From contig CM028889.1 in the NCBI GenBank assembly GCA_016801885.1, positions 12,773,001-12,837,000 of the forward strand: 64,000 nt of DNA. Direction: 5' to 3'. Position 1 is the stretch's first letter. Each line of letters begins with the position of its first letter. The notes beneath the pieces are model-generated. The model saw only the letters and a list, made by a program, of their open reading frames with translations. It ran no database searches and was not told the DNA's origin. Both the position numbers and the translations under genes were made by a program. Shown piece after piece: positions 1 through 15,000 of this stretch. The DNA is from Toxotes chatareus (Eukaryota; Chordata; Actinopteri; Toxotidae).

Positions 1-3000
1 TTGAGGTCAAAAAATTTTTTGACTTTTTTGGCGATTTTTGACGCCTTACTATACTATGAGCGTTTTTTATGACATTTTGAGGTCAAAAAAATTTTGACTT
101 TTTTTGCCGATTTTGGCCTTACTATACTATGGCGTTTTTTTATGACATTTTGAGGTCAAAAATTTTTTTTGACTTTTTTGGCCGACTTTTTTTGACGCCT
201 TACTATACTATGGCGTTTTTTTATGACATTTGAGGTCAAAAAATTTTTTGACTTTTTTTGGCCGATACTTTAGCGTTTTTACTATACTTGAGGTCGTTTT
301 TTATGACATTTTGAGGTCAAAAATGGCGTTTTTTTTGACATTTTTTTGGCGCGATTTTTGGCGCCTTACTATACTATAGCGTTTTTTTATGACATTTTGA
401 GGTCAAAATTTTTTGACTTTTTTTTGGCCGATTTTGACGCCTTACTATACTATGAGCGTTTTTATGACATTTTGAGGTCAAAAAAATTTTTTGACTTTTT
501 TGGCCGATTTTGACATTATACTATACTATGAGCGTTTTTATGACATTTTGAGGTCAAAAAATTTTTTTTTTGACTTTTTTTGGCCGATTTTGACGCCTTA
601 CTATACTATACGTTTTTATGTTTTTATTTTGAGGTCAAAATTTTTTTTGACTTTTTTGGCGATTTTGGCGCCTTACTATACTATGGCGTTTTTTTTTATG
701 ACATTTTGAGGTCAAAAAATTTTTGACTTTTTTTGGCGATTTTGACGCCTTACTATACTATGGCGTTTTTTATGACATTTTGAGGTCAAAAAATTTTTTG
801 ACTTTTTTTGGCGATTTTGGCGCCTTACTATACTATAGCGTTTTTTATGACATTTTGAGGTCAAAAAATTTTTTGACTTTTTTGGCGATTTTGGCGCCTT
901 ACTATACTATGGCGTTTTTTTTATGACATTTTGAGGTCAAAAAAATTTTTGACTTTTTTTTGGCCGATTTTACGCCTTACTATACTATGAGCGTTTTTTA
1001 TGACATTTTGAGGTCAAAAAAATTTTTTTTTGACTTTTTTGGCCGATTTTGACGCCTTACTATACTATGATACTATACTATTTTTTATGACATTTTGAGG
1101 TCAAAAATTTTTTGACTTTTTGGCCGATTTTGACGCCTTACTATACTATGGCGTTTTTTATGACATTTGAGTCAAAAAATTTTTTTGACTTTTTTTTGGC
1201 GATTTTGACGCCTTACTATACTATGGCGTTTTTTATGACATTTTGAGGTCAAAAAAAATTTTTGACTTTTTGGCCGATTTTGACGCCTTACTATACTATA
1301 GCGTTTTTATGACATTTTGAGGTCAAAAAATTTTGACTTTTTTGGCGATTTTGACGCCTATACTATACTATAGCGTTTTTTATGACATTTTGAGGTCAAA
1401 AAATTTTTGACTTTTTTTGGCGATTTTGACGCCTTACTATACTATAGCGTTTTTATGACATTTGACATTTTGAGGTTTGACGCCTTAAAACTAAGCGTTT
1501 TTTTTTTTTGGCGATTTTGACGCCTTACTATACTATGGCGTTTTTTATGACATTTTGAGGTCAAAAATTTTTTTTGACTTTTGGCGATTTTGGCCTTACT
1601 ACTATACTATGAGCGTTTTTTATGACATTTTGAGGTCAAAAAATTTTTTGACTTTTTTTTTGGCGATTTTGGCGCCTTACTATACTATGGCGTTTTTTAT
1701 GACATTTGAGGTCAAAAAAATTTTTTGACTTTTTTGGCGATTTTGACGCCTTACTATACTATAGCGTTTTTTATGACATTTGAGGTCAAAATTTTTTTTT
1801 GACTTTTTTTGGAATTTTGCGCCTTACTATACTATAGCGTTTTTATGACATTTTGAGGTCAAAAAATTTTTGACTTTTTTGGCCGATTTTGCGCCTATAC
1901 TATACTATGGCGTTTTTTATGACATTTTGAGGTCAAAAAATTTTTTGACTTTTTTGGCGATTTTGGCGCCTTACTATACTATGGCGTTTTTTATGACATT
2001 TTGAGGTCAAAAAAATTTTTTGACTTTTGGCGATTTTGGCGCCTTACTATACTATGGCGTTTTTTATGACATTTTGAGGTCAAAAATTTTTGACTTTTTT
2101 TTGGCGATTTTGGCCGCCTTACTATACTATGGCGTTTTTTATGACATTTTGAGGTCAAAAAAAAAATTTTTTGCCGATTTTTTTGGCGATTTGATGCCTA
2201 TACTATACTATGACGTTTTTTATGACATTTGAGGTCAAAAATTTTTGACTTTTTTGGCGATTTTGGCGCATATACTATACTATAGCGTTTTTTATGACAT
2301 TTTGAGGTCAAAAATTTTTTGACTTTTGGCGATTTTGGCGCCTTACTATACTATGGCGTTTTTTATGACATTTTGAGGTCAAAAAATTTTTTTGACTTTT
2401 TTGGCGATTTTGCGCCTTACTATACTATGGCGTTTTTTTATGACATTTTGAGGTCAAAAAAAATTTTTTTTTTTTTTTGGCGATTTGGCATATATACTAT
2501 ACTATGGCGTTTTTTTTATGACATTTTGAGGTCAAAAAAATTTTTTGACTTTTTTTTGGCGATTTTGGCGCCTTACTATACTATGGCGTTTTTATGACAT
2601 TTTGAGGTCAAAAATTTTTTTGACTTTTTTGACTTTTTTTTGGCGTTTTTTTGACGCCTTACTATACTATGGCGTTTTTTATGACATTTGAGGTCAATGG
2701 CGTTTTTTGACTTTTTTTCAAAAAATTTTGACTTTTTGATTTTGGCCGCCTTACTATACTATAGCGTTTTTATGACATTTGAGGTCAAAAAAATTTTTTT
2801 TGACTTTTTGGCGATGAAAAAGCGCCTTACTATACTATGGCGTTTTTTATGACATTTTGAGGTCAAAAATTTTTTGACTTTTTTGGCGATTTTGGCGCCT
2901 TACTATACTATAGCGTTTTTTTTTTTATGACATTTTGAGGTCAAAAAATTTTGACTTTTTTGGCGATTTTGCAGCTTACTATACTACTATACTATTTGAG

Positions 3001-6000
3001 GCGTTTTTTATGACATTTTGAGGTCAAAAAAATTTTTGACTTTTTTGGCGATTTTGGCATGCTTACTATACTATGGCGTTTTTTATGACATTTGAGGTTG
3101 AAAAATTTTTTTGACTTTTTTTGGCGATTTTGGCGCCTTACTATACTATGGCGTTTTTTATGACATTTGAGGTCAAAAATTTTTTGACTTTTTTTTTGGC
3201 GATTTTGGCGCCTTACTATACTATGGCGTTTTTTATGACATTTTGAGGTCAAAAATTTTGACTTTTTTGGCGATTTTGGCCTTACTATACTATGGCGTTT
3301 TTTATGACATTTTGAGGTCAAAAAATTTTTTGACTTTTTTGGCCGATTTTGGCGCCTTACTATACTATGGCGTTTTTTATGACATTTGAGGTCAAAAAAT
3401 TTTTTGACTTTTTTGGCGATTTTGGCGCCTTACTATACTATAGCGTTTTTTATGACATTTTGAGGTCAAAAAATTTTTTGACTTTTTTTTTTGGCGATTT
3501 TGGCGCCTTACTATACTATGGCGTTTTTTTATGACATTTTGAGGTCAAAAAAATTTTTTGACTTTTTTTGGCGATTTTGGCATGCCTACTATACTATAGC
3601 GTTTTTTATGACATTTGAGGTCAAAAATTTTTGACTTTTTTTTGGCCGAAAAACGCCTTACTATACTATGGCGTTTTTTATGACATTTTGAGGTCAAAAA
3701 TTTTTTGACTTTTTTTGGCGATTTTGGCCTTACTATACTATACGTTTTTTTATGACATTTTGAGGTCAAAAATTTTTTGACTTTTTTGGCGATTTATACT
3801 ATGCGTTTACTATACTATAGCGTTTTTTATGACATTTTGAGGTCAAAAAATTTTTTGACATTTTTTGGCGATTTTTTGACTTTTTTGCCTTACTATACTA
3901 TAGCGTTTTTTATGACATTTTGAGGTCAAAAATTTTTTTGACTTTTTTTGGCGATTTTGACGCCTTACTATACTATGGCGTTTTTTTTGACATTTTGAGG
4001 TCAAAAAAAAATTTTGACTTTTTTGGCGATTTTGGCGCCTATACTATACTATAGCGTTTTTATGACATTTTGAGGTCAAAAAAATTTTTGACGTTTTTTT
4101 TGGCGATTTTGACCTTACTATACTATAGCGTTTTTTATGACATTTTGAGGTCAAAAATTTTTTTGACTTTTTGGCGAAAAAGCGCCTTACTATACTATGC
4201 GTTTTTTTATGACATTTGAGGTCAAAAATTTTTTGACTTTTTTTTGGCGCCTACTACTATACTATGGCGTTTTTATGACATTTTGAGGTCAAAATTTTTT
4301 TTGACTTTTTTGGCGAAAAAACGCCTTACTATACTATGGCGTTTTTTATGACATTTTGAGGTCAAAAAATTTTTTTTGACTTTTTGGCCGATTTTGGCCT
4401 TACTATACTATGGCGTTTTTTATGACATTTGAGGTCAAAAATTTTTTGACTTTTTTTGGCGATTTGGCCTACGCCTTACTATACTATGGCGTTTTTTATG
4501 ACATTTTGAGGTCAAAAAATTTTTTTGACTTTTTTTTTGGCGATTTTGGCCTTACTATACTATGGCGTTTTTTTATGACATTTTGAGGTCAAAAAAAATT
4601 TTTTGACTTTTTTTTGGCGATTTGGCCTTACTATACTATAGCGTTTTTTATGACATTTTGAGGTCAAAAATTTTTTGACTTTTTTGGCGATTTTGGCGCT
4701 ATACTATACTATGGCGTTTTTTATGACATTTTGAGGTCAAAAAAATTTTTGACTTTTTGGCGATTTAACGCCTTACTATACGTTTTATATGACGTTTTTA
4801 TGACACTTTTTTTGAGGTTAAAAAATTTTTTGACTTTTTGAGGTCAAAAATTTTGACTTTTTGGCCGATTTTACTATACTATAGCGTTTTTTATGACATT
4901 TTGAGGTCAAAATTTTTTGACTTTTTTGGCGATTTTGGCGCCTTACTATACTATAGCGTTTTTTTATGACATTTTGAGGTCAAAAAAATTTTTGACTTTT
5001 TTTTTTTTGCGCCTTACTATACTATAGCGTTTTTTATGACATTTTGAGGTCAAAAATTTTTTTGACTTTTTTGGCCGAAAAGCACGCCTTACTATACTAT
5101 GGCGTTTTTTATGACATTTGAGGTCAAAAAATTTTTTGACTTTTTTTTGGCGATTTTGACGCCTTACTATACTATAGCGTTTTTTATGACATTTTGAGGT
5201 CAAAAAATTTTTTGACTTTTTTGGCGATTTTGACGCCTTACTATACTATAGCGTTTTTATGACATTTTGAGGTCAAAAAAATTTTTTTGACTTTTTTGGC
5301 CGATTTTGGCCTATACTATACTATAGCGTTTTTTATGACATTTGAGGTCAAAAAAATTTTTTGACTTTTTTTGGCGATTTTGCGCCTATACTATACTATG
5401 GCGTTTTTTATGACATTTTGAGGTCAAAAAATTTTTGACTTTTTTGGCGATTTTGACGCCTTACTATACTATGGCGTTTTTTATGACATTTTGAGGTCAA
5501 AAAATTTTTTGACTTTTTGGCGATTTTGGCCTACTACTATACTATGGCGACTTTTTTTATGACATTTTGACGTTTTTTTATGACATTTGAGGTAAAAAAG
5601 TCTATACTAAGCGTTTTTTTGACATTTTTGGCAAAAATTTTTGAAAAAACGCCTTACTATACTATAGCGTTTTTATGACATTTTGAGGTCAAAAAATTTT
5701 TTTGACTTTTTTTTGGCGATTTTGACGCCTTACTATACTATAGCGTTTTTTATGACATTTGAGGTCAAAAATTTTTTTTGACTTTTGGCGATTTTGGCAT
5801 ATACTATACTATGGCGTTTTTTTATGACATTTTGAGGTCAAAAAATTTTTTGACTTTTTGGCGATTTTGGCGCCTTACTATACTATAGCGTTTTTTTTAT
5901 GACATTTTGAGGTCAAAAATTTTTTGACTTTTTTGGCGATTTTGGCCGCCTTACTATACTATAGCGTTTTTATGACATTTGAGTCAAAAAATTTTGACTT

Positions 6001-9000
6001 TTTTTGCCTTTTTTTTACTATACTATGGCGTTTTTTATGACATTTTGAGGTCAAAATTTTTTACTTTTTTTGGCGATTTTGGCGCCTATACTATACTATG
6101 GCGTTTTTTTATGACATTTTGAGGTCAAAAAATTTTTTGACTTTTTTTGGCGATTTTGACGCCTTACTATACTATGGCGTTTTTTATGACATTTTGAGGT
6201 CAAAAAAATTTTTGACTTTTTGGCGATTTTGCACGCCTTACTATACTATGGCGTTTTTTATGACATTTTGAGGTCAAAAATTTTTTTTGACTTTTTTTGG
6301 CGATTTTGGCGCCTTACTATACTATGAGCGTTTTTATGACATTTTGAGGTCAAAAAAATTTTTTGACTTTTGGCCGATTTTGGCGTATACTATACTATAG
6401 CGTTTTTTATGACATTTTGAGGTCAAAAAATTTTTTGACTTTTTTGGCGATTTTGGCCTTACTATACTATGGCGTTTTTATGACATTTTGAGGTCAAAAA
6501 TTTTTTGATTTTTTGACTTTTTGCCTACTATACTATAGCGTTTTTTTTATGACATTTTGAGGTCAAAAAATTTTGACTTTTTTGGCGATTTTACTATACT
6601 ATACTATTTTTTATGACATTTTGAGGTCAAAAAATTTTTTTGACTTTTTTGGCGAAAAACGCCTTACTATACTATGGCGTTTTTTATGACATTTGAGGTC
6701 AAAAAATTTTTTGACTTTTTGGCGATTTTTACTATACTAGCGTTACTATACTATGGCGTTTTTTATGACTTTTTTTGAGGTCTTAAAATGGCGTTTTTTT
6801 GACATTTTTGGCGAAAAAAACGCCTTACTATACTATACTATGGCGTTTTTTATGACATTTTGAGGTCAAAAATTTTTTTTGACTTTTTTGGCCGATTTTG
6901 GCGCCTTACTATACTATGGCGTTTTTTATGACATTTTGAGGTCAAAAAATTTTTTGACTTTTGGCCGATTTTGGCGCCTTACTATACTATAGCGTTTTTT
7001 ATGACATTTTGAGGTCAAAAAATTTTTTGACTTTTTTTTGCGATTTTGCATATACTATACTATGGCGTTTTTTATGACATTTTGAGGTCAAAAATTTTTG
7101 ACTTTTTTGGCGAAAAAGCGCCTACTACTATACTATGGCGTTTTTTATGACATTTTGGTCAAAAAATTTTTTTTGACTTTTTTGGCCGATTTTGACGCTT
7201 ACTATACTATGGCGTTTTTTATGACATTTTGAGGTCAAAAAATTTTTTGACTTTTTTGGCCGATTTTGGCTTATATACTATACTATAGCGTTTTTTATGA
7301 CATTTTGAGGTCAAAAAATTTTTTGACTTTTTGGCGATTTTGGCGCCTTACTATACTATAGCGTTTTTTTATGACATTTGAGGTCAAAAAAATTTTTTGA
7401 CTTTTTTGGCGATTTTGGCCTGCCTTACTATACTATAGCGTTTTTTATGACATTTTGAGGTCAAAAAATTTTTTTTTTTGACTTTTTTATGACGATTTTT
7501 TTTTGACTTTTTGGCGATTTTGGCTATACTATACTATGGCGTTTTTTTTATGACATTTTGAGGTCAAAAATTTTTGACTTTTTTTGGCGATTTTGGCCTT
7601 ACTATACTATGGCGTTTTTATGACATTTTGAGGTCAAAAATTTTTTGACTTTTTGGCGATTTTGGCCTTACTATACTATAGCGTTTTTATGACATTTTGA
7701 GGTCAAAAATTTTTTGACTTTTTTGGCGATTTTGCGCCTTACTATACTATGGCGTTTTTTATGACATTTTGAGGTCAAAAAAATTTTTTGACTTTTTTTG
7801 GCGATTTTGGCGCTTACTATACTATGGCGTTTTTTATGACATTTTGAGGTCAAAAATTTTTGACTTTTTTTTGGCGATTTTGGCGCCTTACTATACTATA
7901 GCGTTTTTTATGACATTTTGAGGTCAAAAAAATTTTTGACTTTTTGGCGATTTTGGCCTTACTATACTATGGCGTTTTTTATGACATTTTGAGGTCAAAA
8001 ATTTTTTTGACTTTTTGGCGATTTTTTTGACGTTTTTTATGCGATTTGGCAAAAATTTTTGACTTTTTACTATACTATGGCGTTTTTTATGACATTTTGA
8101 GGTCAAAAAAATTTTTTGACTTTTTTGGCGATTTTGGCCTATACTATACTATGGCGTTTTTTATGACATTTTGAGGTCAAAAATTTTTTGACTTTTTTGG
8201 CCGATTTTGCGCCTTACTATACTATGGCGTTTTTTTATGACATTTTGAGGTCAAAAAAATTTTTTGACTTTTTTGGCGATTTTGCACGCCTTACTATACT
8301 ATAGCGTTTTTTATGACATTTTGAGGTCAAAAAATTTTTTGACTTTTTTGGCGATTTGGACGCCTTACTATACTATAGCGTTTTTTATGACATTTTGAGG
8401 TCAAAAATTTTTTTTGACTTTTTGGCCGATTTTGGCATTTTATACTATACTATAGCGTTTTTTATGACATTTTGAGGTCAAAAATTTTTTGACTTTTTTT
8501 GGCGATTTGGCGCCTTACTACTATACTATGGCGTTTTTATGACATTTTGAGGTCAAAAATTTTTTTTGACTTTTTGGCGATTTTGACGCCTTACTATACT
8601 ATAGCGTTTTTTATGACATTTTGAGGTCAAAAAAAATTTTTGACTTTTTTTTGGCGATTTTTATATATACTATACTATATGCGTTTTTTATGACATTTTG
8701 AGGTCAAACGTTTTTTTTTGACTTTTTTGGCGACTTTTTGGCCTTTACTATACTATACTAGCGTTTTTTATGACATTTTGAGGTCAAAAAATTTTTTGAC
8801 TTTTTTGGCGAAAAAACGCCTTACTATACTATAGCGTTTTTTATGACATTTTGAGGTCAAAAAATTTTTTGACTTTTTTGGCGATTTTGGCCTTACTATA
8901 CTATGGCGTTTTTTATGACATTTTGAGGTCAAAAAAATTTTTTGACTTTTTTGGCGATTTTGGCCTTTACTATACTATACTATACTATGACGTTTTTTAT

Positions 9001-12000
9001 GACATTTTGAGGTCAAAAAATTTTTTTTGACATTTTTTGGCGATTTTGATTTTGCCTTACTATACTATAGCGTTTTTATGACATTTTGAGGTCAAAAAAT
9101 TTTTTTGACTTTTTTTGGCGATTTTGGCGCCTTACTATACTATGGCGTTTTTTTATGACTTTTTTGAGGTCTATACTAAAATTTTTTATGACATTTTGAG
9201 GTCAAAAATTTTTGACTTTTTTGGCATTTTTACTATACTATGGCTATGTTTTTTTATGACATTTTGAGGTCAAAAAAAATTTTTTGACTTTTGGCGATTT
9301 TGGCGCCTTATACTATACTATGGCGTTTTTATGACATTTTGAGGTCAAAAAATTTTTTGACTTTTTTGGCGATTTTTGACGCCTTACTATACTATAGCGT
9401 TTTTATGACATTTTGAGGTCAAAAATTTTTTGACTTTTTGGCGATTTTGACGCCTTACTATACTATGGCGTTTTTTATGACATTTTGAGGTCAAAAAATT
9501 TTTTGACTTTTTTGCGAAAAAATTACTATACTATGCGTTTACTATACTATGGCGTTTTTTTATGACATTTTGAGGTCTATGGCGTTTTTTATGACATTTT
9601 GAGGTTTTGACTTTTTGCCGAAAAAACGCCTATACTATACTATGGCGTTTTTTATGACATTTTGAGGTCAAAAAAATTTTTGACTTTTTGGCGATTTTGA
9701 CGCCTTACTATACTATGACGTTTTTTATGACATTTTGAGGTCAAAAATTTTTTTGACTTTTTTTGGCGATTTTGGCGCCTTACTATACTATGGCGTTTTT
9801 TTATGACATTTTGAGGTCAAAAAATTTTTTTTGACTTTTTTGGCGATTTTATGCGCCTTACTATACTATAGCGTTTTTATGACATTTTGAGGTCAAAAAA
9901 AAAATTTTTGACTTTTTTTTGGCGATTTTGGCATATACTATACTATGGCGTTTTTTATGACATTTTGAGGTCAAAAATTTTTTGACTTTTTTGGCCGATT
10001 TTGGCGCTTTACTATACTATAGCGTTTTTTTTTATGACATTTTGAGGTCAAAAATTTTTTTTTTGACTTTTTTGGCGATTTTGGCGCCTTACTATACTAT
10101 GATACTATACTATTTTTTATGACATTTTGAGGTCAAAAATTTTTTTTGACTTTTTTGGCGATTTTGGCGCCTATACTATACTATAGCGTTTTTTATGACA
10201 TTTTGAGGTCAAAAATTTTTTGACTTTTTTGGCGATTTTGGCGCCTTACTATACTATGGCGTTTTTTATGACATTTTGAGGTCAAAAATTTTTGACTTTT
10301 TTTGGCGATTTTGGCGCCTATACTATACTATGGCGTTTTTTTATGACATTTTGAGGTCAAAAAAATTTTTTTTTTTTGGCGATTTTGGCCTTACTATACT
10401 ATAGCGTTTTTTATGACATTTTGAGGTCAAAAAATTTTTTTTTTTTTTTTTTTGGCGATTTTGGCAAAATTTTTTTGACTTACTATACTATGGCGTTTTT
10501 TTATGACATTTTGAGGTCAAAAATTTTTTGACTTTTTTGGCGATTTTGCGCCTTACTATACTATGGCGTTTTTTTATGACATTTTGAGGTCAAAAATTTT
10601 TTGACTTTTTTGGCCGATTTTTGGCCACTACTATACTATGGCGTTTTTTATGACATTTTGAAAAAAAATTTTTGACTTTTTTTTTTTGGCGAAAACGCCT
10701 TACTATACTATGGCGTTTTTTATGACATTTTGAGGTCAAAATTTTTTTGACTTTTTTGGCGATTTTGGCGCTATACTATACTATGGCGTTTTTTTATGAC
10801 ATTTTGAGGTCAAAAAAAAATTTTTTTGACTTTTTTTGGCGATTTTGACGCCTTACTATACTATGGCGTTTTTTTTATGACATTTTGAGGTCAAAAATTT
10901 TTTTTGACTTTTTTGGCGATTTTGGCGCGCCTACTATACTATGGCGTTTTTTTATGACATTTTGAGGTCAAAAATTTTTTTGACTTTTTTGGCGAAAAAA
11001 ACGCCTTACTATACTATGGCGTTTTTTATGACATTTTGAGGTCAAAAATTTTTTGACTTTTTTGGCGATTTTGCGCCTTACTATACTATAGCGTTTTTTA
11101 TGACATTTTGAGGTCAAAAAAATTTTTGACTTTTTTGGCGATTTTGCTTATACTATACTATGGCGTTTTTTTTATGACATTTGAGGTCGTTTTTTTGACT
11201 TTTTGAGGTCAAAAAATACTATAGCGTTTTTATGACATTTGAGGTCAAAAAATTTTTTGACTTTTTTGGCGATTTTGGCCTTACTATACTATGGCGTTTT
11301 TTATGACATTTTGAGGTCAAAAAAATTTTTTGACTTTTTTTGGCGATTTTGACGCCTTACTATACTATAGCGTTTTTTATGACATTTTGAGGTCAAAAAT
11401 TTTTTTTTTGACTTTTTTTGCCGATTTTGACGCCTTACTATACTATGAGCGTTTTTTATGACATTTTGAGGTCAAAAAAATTTTTGACTTTTTTGGCGAT
11501 TTTGACGCCTATACTATACTATAGCGTTTTTATGACATTTGAGGTCAAAAAATTTTTTGACTTTTTTTTGGCGATTTTGACGCCTTACTATACTATGGCG
11601 TTTTTTATGACATTTTGAGGTCAAAAAATTTTTTTTTGACTTTTTTTTGGCGATTTTGACGCCTTACTATACTATAGCGTTTTTATGACATTTGAGGTCA
11701 AAAAAAATTTTTTGACTTTTTTGGCGATTTTGACATATACTACTATACTATATGACATTTTTTTATGACATTTTGAGGTCAAAAAATTTTTGACTTTTTT
11801 TGTCAAAAAAATTTTGATTTTTGACGCCTTACTATACTATGGCGTTTTTTATGACATGACATTTGAGGTCAAAATTTTTGACTTTTTTTGCCGATTTTGA
11901 AGCCTTACTATACTATGGCGTTTTTTATGACATTTTGAGGTCAAAAAAATTTTTTGACTTTTTTGCCGATTTTGACGCCTTACTATACTATGCGTTTTTT

Positions 12001-15000
12001 ATGACATTTGAGGTCAAAAAAAAAATTTTTTTTGACTATTTTTTTTTTTTATGACATTTTGGTCAAAAAAATTTTTTACTATTTGCCGATTTTAGCGCCT
12101 TACTATACTATGGCGTTTTTATGACATTTTGAGGTCAAAAATTTTTTGACTTTTTTTTGGCGATTTTGACGCCTTACTATACTATGGCGTTTTTTATGAC
12201 ATTTTGAGGTCAAAAAATTTTTTGACTTTTTTGGCCGATTTTGGCGCCTTACTATACTATGGCGTTTTTTATGACATTTTGAGGTCAAAAAAATTTTTTG
12301 ACTTTTTTGGCGATTTTGCGCGCCTACTATACTATAGCGTTTTTTATGACATTTTGAGGTCAAAAAAATTTTTTGACTTTTTTGGCGATTTTGACGCCTT
12401 ACTATACTATGGCGTTTTTTATGACATTTTGAGGTCAAAAAAATTTTTTGACTTTTTTGGCGATTTTGACGCCTTACTATACTATGGCGTTTTTATGACA
12501 TTTTGAGGTCAAAAATTTTTTGACTTTTTTGGCCGAAAAAACGCCTTACTATACTATAGCGTTTTTTTATGACATTTGAGGTCAAAAAAATTTTTTTGAC
12601 TTTTTGGCGATTTTGACGCCTTACTATACTATGGCGTTTTTTATGACATTTTGAGGTCAAAAAATTTTTTGACTTTTTTGGCGATTTGACGCCTTACTAC
12701 TATACTATGCGTTTTTATGACATTTGAGGTCAAAAATTTTTTTTTTTGACATTTTGAGGTACTATACTAAAGCGTTTTTTATGACATTTTGAGGGTCAAA
12801 AATTTTTGACTTTTTTTGGCCGATTTTGGCGCCTTACTATACTATGGCGTTTTTTTATGACATTTGAGGTCAAAAATTTTTTTTTTGACTTTTTTGGCCG
12901 ATTTTGACGCCTTACTATACTATGGCGTTTTTTATGACATTTTGAGGTCAAAAAATTTTTTTGACTTTTTTTTGGCCGATTTTGGACGCCTTACTATACT
13001 ATGGCGTTTTTTTATGACATTTTGAGGTCAAAAAAATTTTTTGACTTTTTTTTGGCGATTTTGACGCCTTACTATACTATGAGCGTTTTTTTATGACATT
13101 TGAGGTCAAAAAAATTTTTTGACTTTTTTTGGCCGATTTTGGCCTTTACTATACTATGGCGTTTTTTATGACATTTTGAGGTCAAATTTTTTTTGACTTT
13201 TTTGATTTTTTTTGGCCGATTTTGACGCCTTACTATACTATGGCGTTTTTTATGACGTTTTTGAGTCAAAAAAATTTTTTGACTTTTTTTGGCCGATTTT
13301 GACGCCTTACTATACTATGACGTTTTTTTTATGACATTTTGAGGTCAAAAAATGGCGTTTTTTTGACTTTTTGGCCGATTTTGACGAGCATACTATACTA
13401 TGGCGTTTTTTATGACATTTTGAGGTCAAAAAATTTTTTGACTTTTTTTGTCGATTTTGACCTTACTATACTATAGCGTTTTTTATGACATTTTGAGGTC
13501 AAAAAAATTTTTTGACTTTTTTTGCCGATTTTGACGCCTTACTATACTATAGCGTTTTTTATGACATTTTGAGGTCAAAAAAAAATTTTTGACTTTTTTT
13601 GGCGATTTTGATGCCTTACTATACTATGGCGTTTTTTATGACATTTGAGGTCAAAAAATTTTTTGACTTTTTTGGCGATTTTGCTTTACTATACTATACT
13701 ATGGCGTTTTTTTATGACATTTTGAGGTCAAAAATTTTTGACTTTTTTTGGCCGATTTTGGCGCCTTACTATACTATATGCGTTTTTTTATGACATTTTG
13801 AGGTCAAAAATTTTTTTGACTTTTTTTGGCCGATTTTGACGCCTTACTATACTATGGCGTTTTTTTTTATGACATTTTGAGGTCAAAAAATTTTTGACTT
13901 TTTTTTGCCGATTTTGACGCCTTACTATACTATGGCGTTTTTTTATGACATTTTGAGGTCAAAAAATTTTTGACTTTTTTGGCCGATTTTGATGCCTTAC
14001 TATACTATATGCGTTTTTTATGACATTTTGAGGTCAAAAAAAATTTTTGACTTTTTGGCCAATTTTGAAGCCTACTATACTATGGCGTTTTTTATGACAT
14101 TTGAGGTCAAAATTTTTTGACTTTTTTGGCCGATTTTGACGCCTTACTATACTATAGCGTTTTTTTTATGACATTTTGAGGTCAAAAAATTTTTTTGACT
14201 TTTTTGGCCAATTTTGGCCTTACTATACTATAGCGTTTTTTATGACATTTTGAGGTCAAAAATTTTTTGACTTTTTTGATGGCCCGATTTTGAGCGCCTT
14301 ACTATACTATGGCGTTTTTATGACATTTTGAGGTCAAAAAAAATTTTTGACTTTTTTTTGGCCGATTTTGACGCCTTACTATACTATGGCGTTTTTATGA
14401 CATTTTGAGGTCAAAAATTTTTTGACTTTTTTGGCCGATTTTGGCGCCTTACTATACTATGGCGTTTTTTATGACATTTTGAGGTCAAAAAATTTTTTGA
14501 CTTTTTTTGGCCGATTTTGATGCCTTACTATACTATGACGTTTTTTATGACATTTTGAGGTCAAAAAAATTTTTGACTTTTTTGGCGATTTTGACGCCTT
14601 TACTATACTATGACGTTTTTATGACATTTTGAGGTCAAAAAATTTTTTGACTTTTTTGGCCGATTTTGATTTTGACTTACTATACTATACTATACTATGA
14701 CGTTTTTTTATGACATTTTTGAGGTCAAAAAATTTTTGACTTTTTTGGCCGATTTTGACGCTTACTTACTATACTATATGCGTTTTTTATGACATTTTGA
14801 GGTCAAAAAATTTTTGACATTTGAGGTTTTTTTATCCCGAAAACGCGCCTTACTATACTATGGCGTTTTTTATGACATTTTGAGGTCAAAAAATTTTTTT
14901 GACTTTTTTTGGCCGATTTTTGGCGCCTTACTATACTATGGCGTTTTTTATGACATTTTGAGGTCAAAAATTTTTTGACTTTTTTTGGCCGATTTTGACG

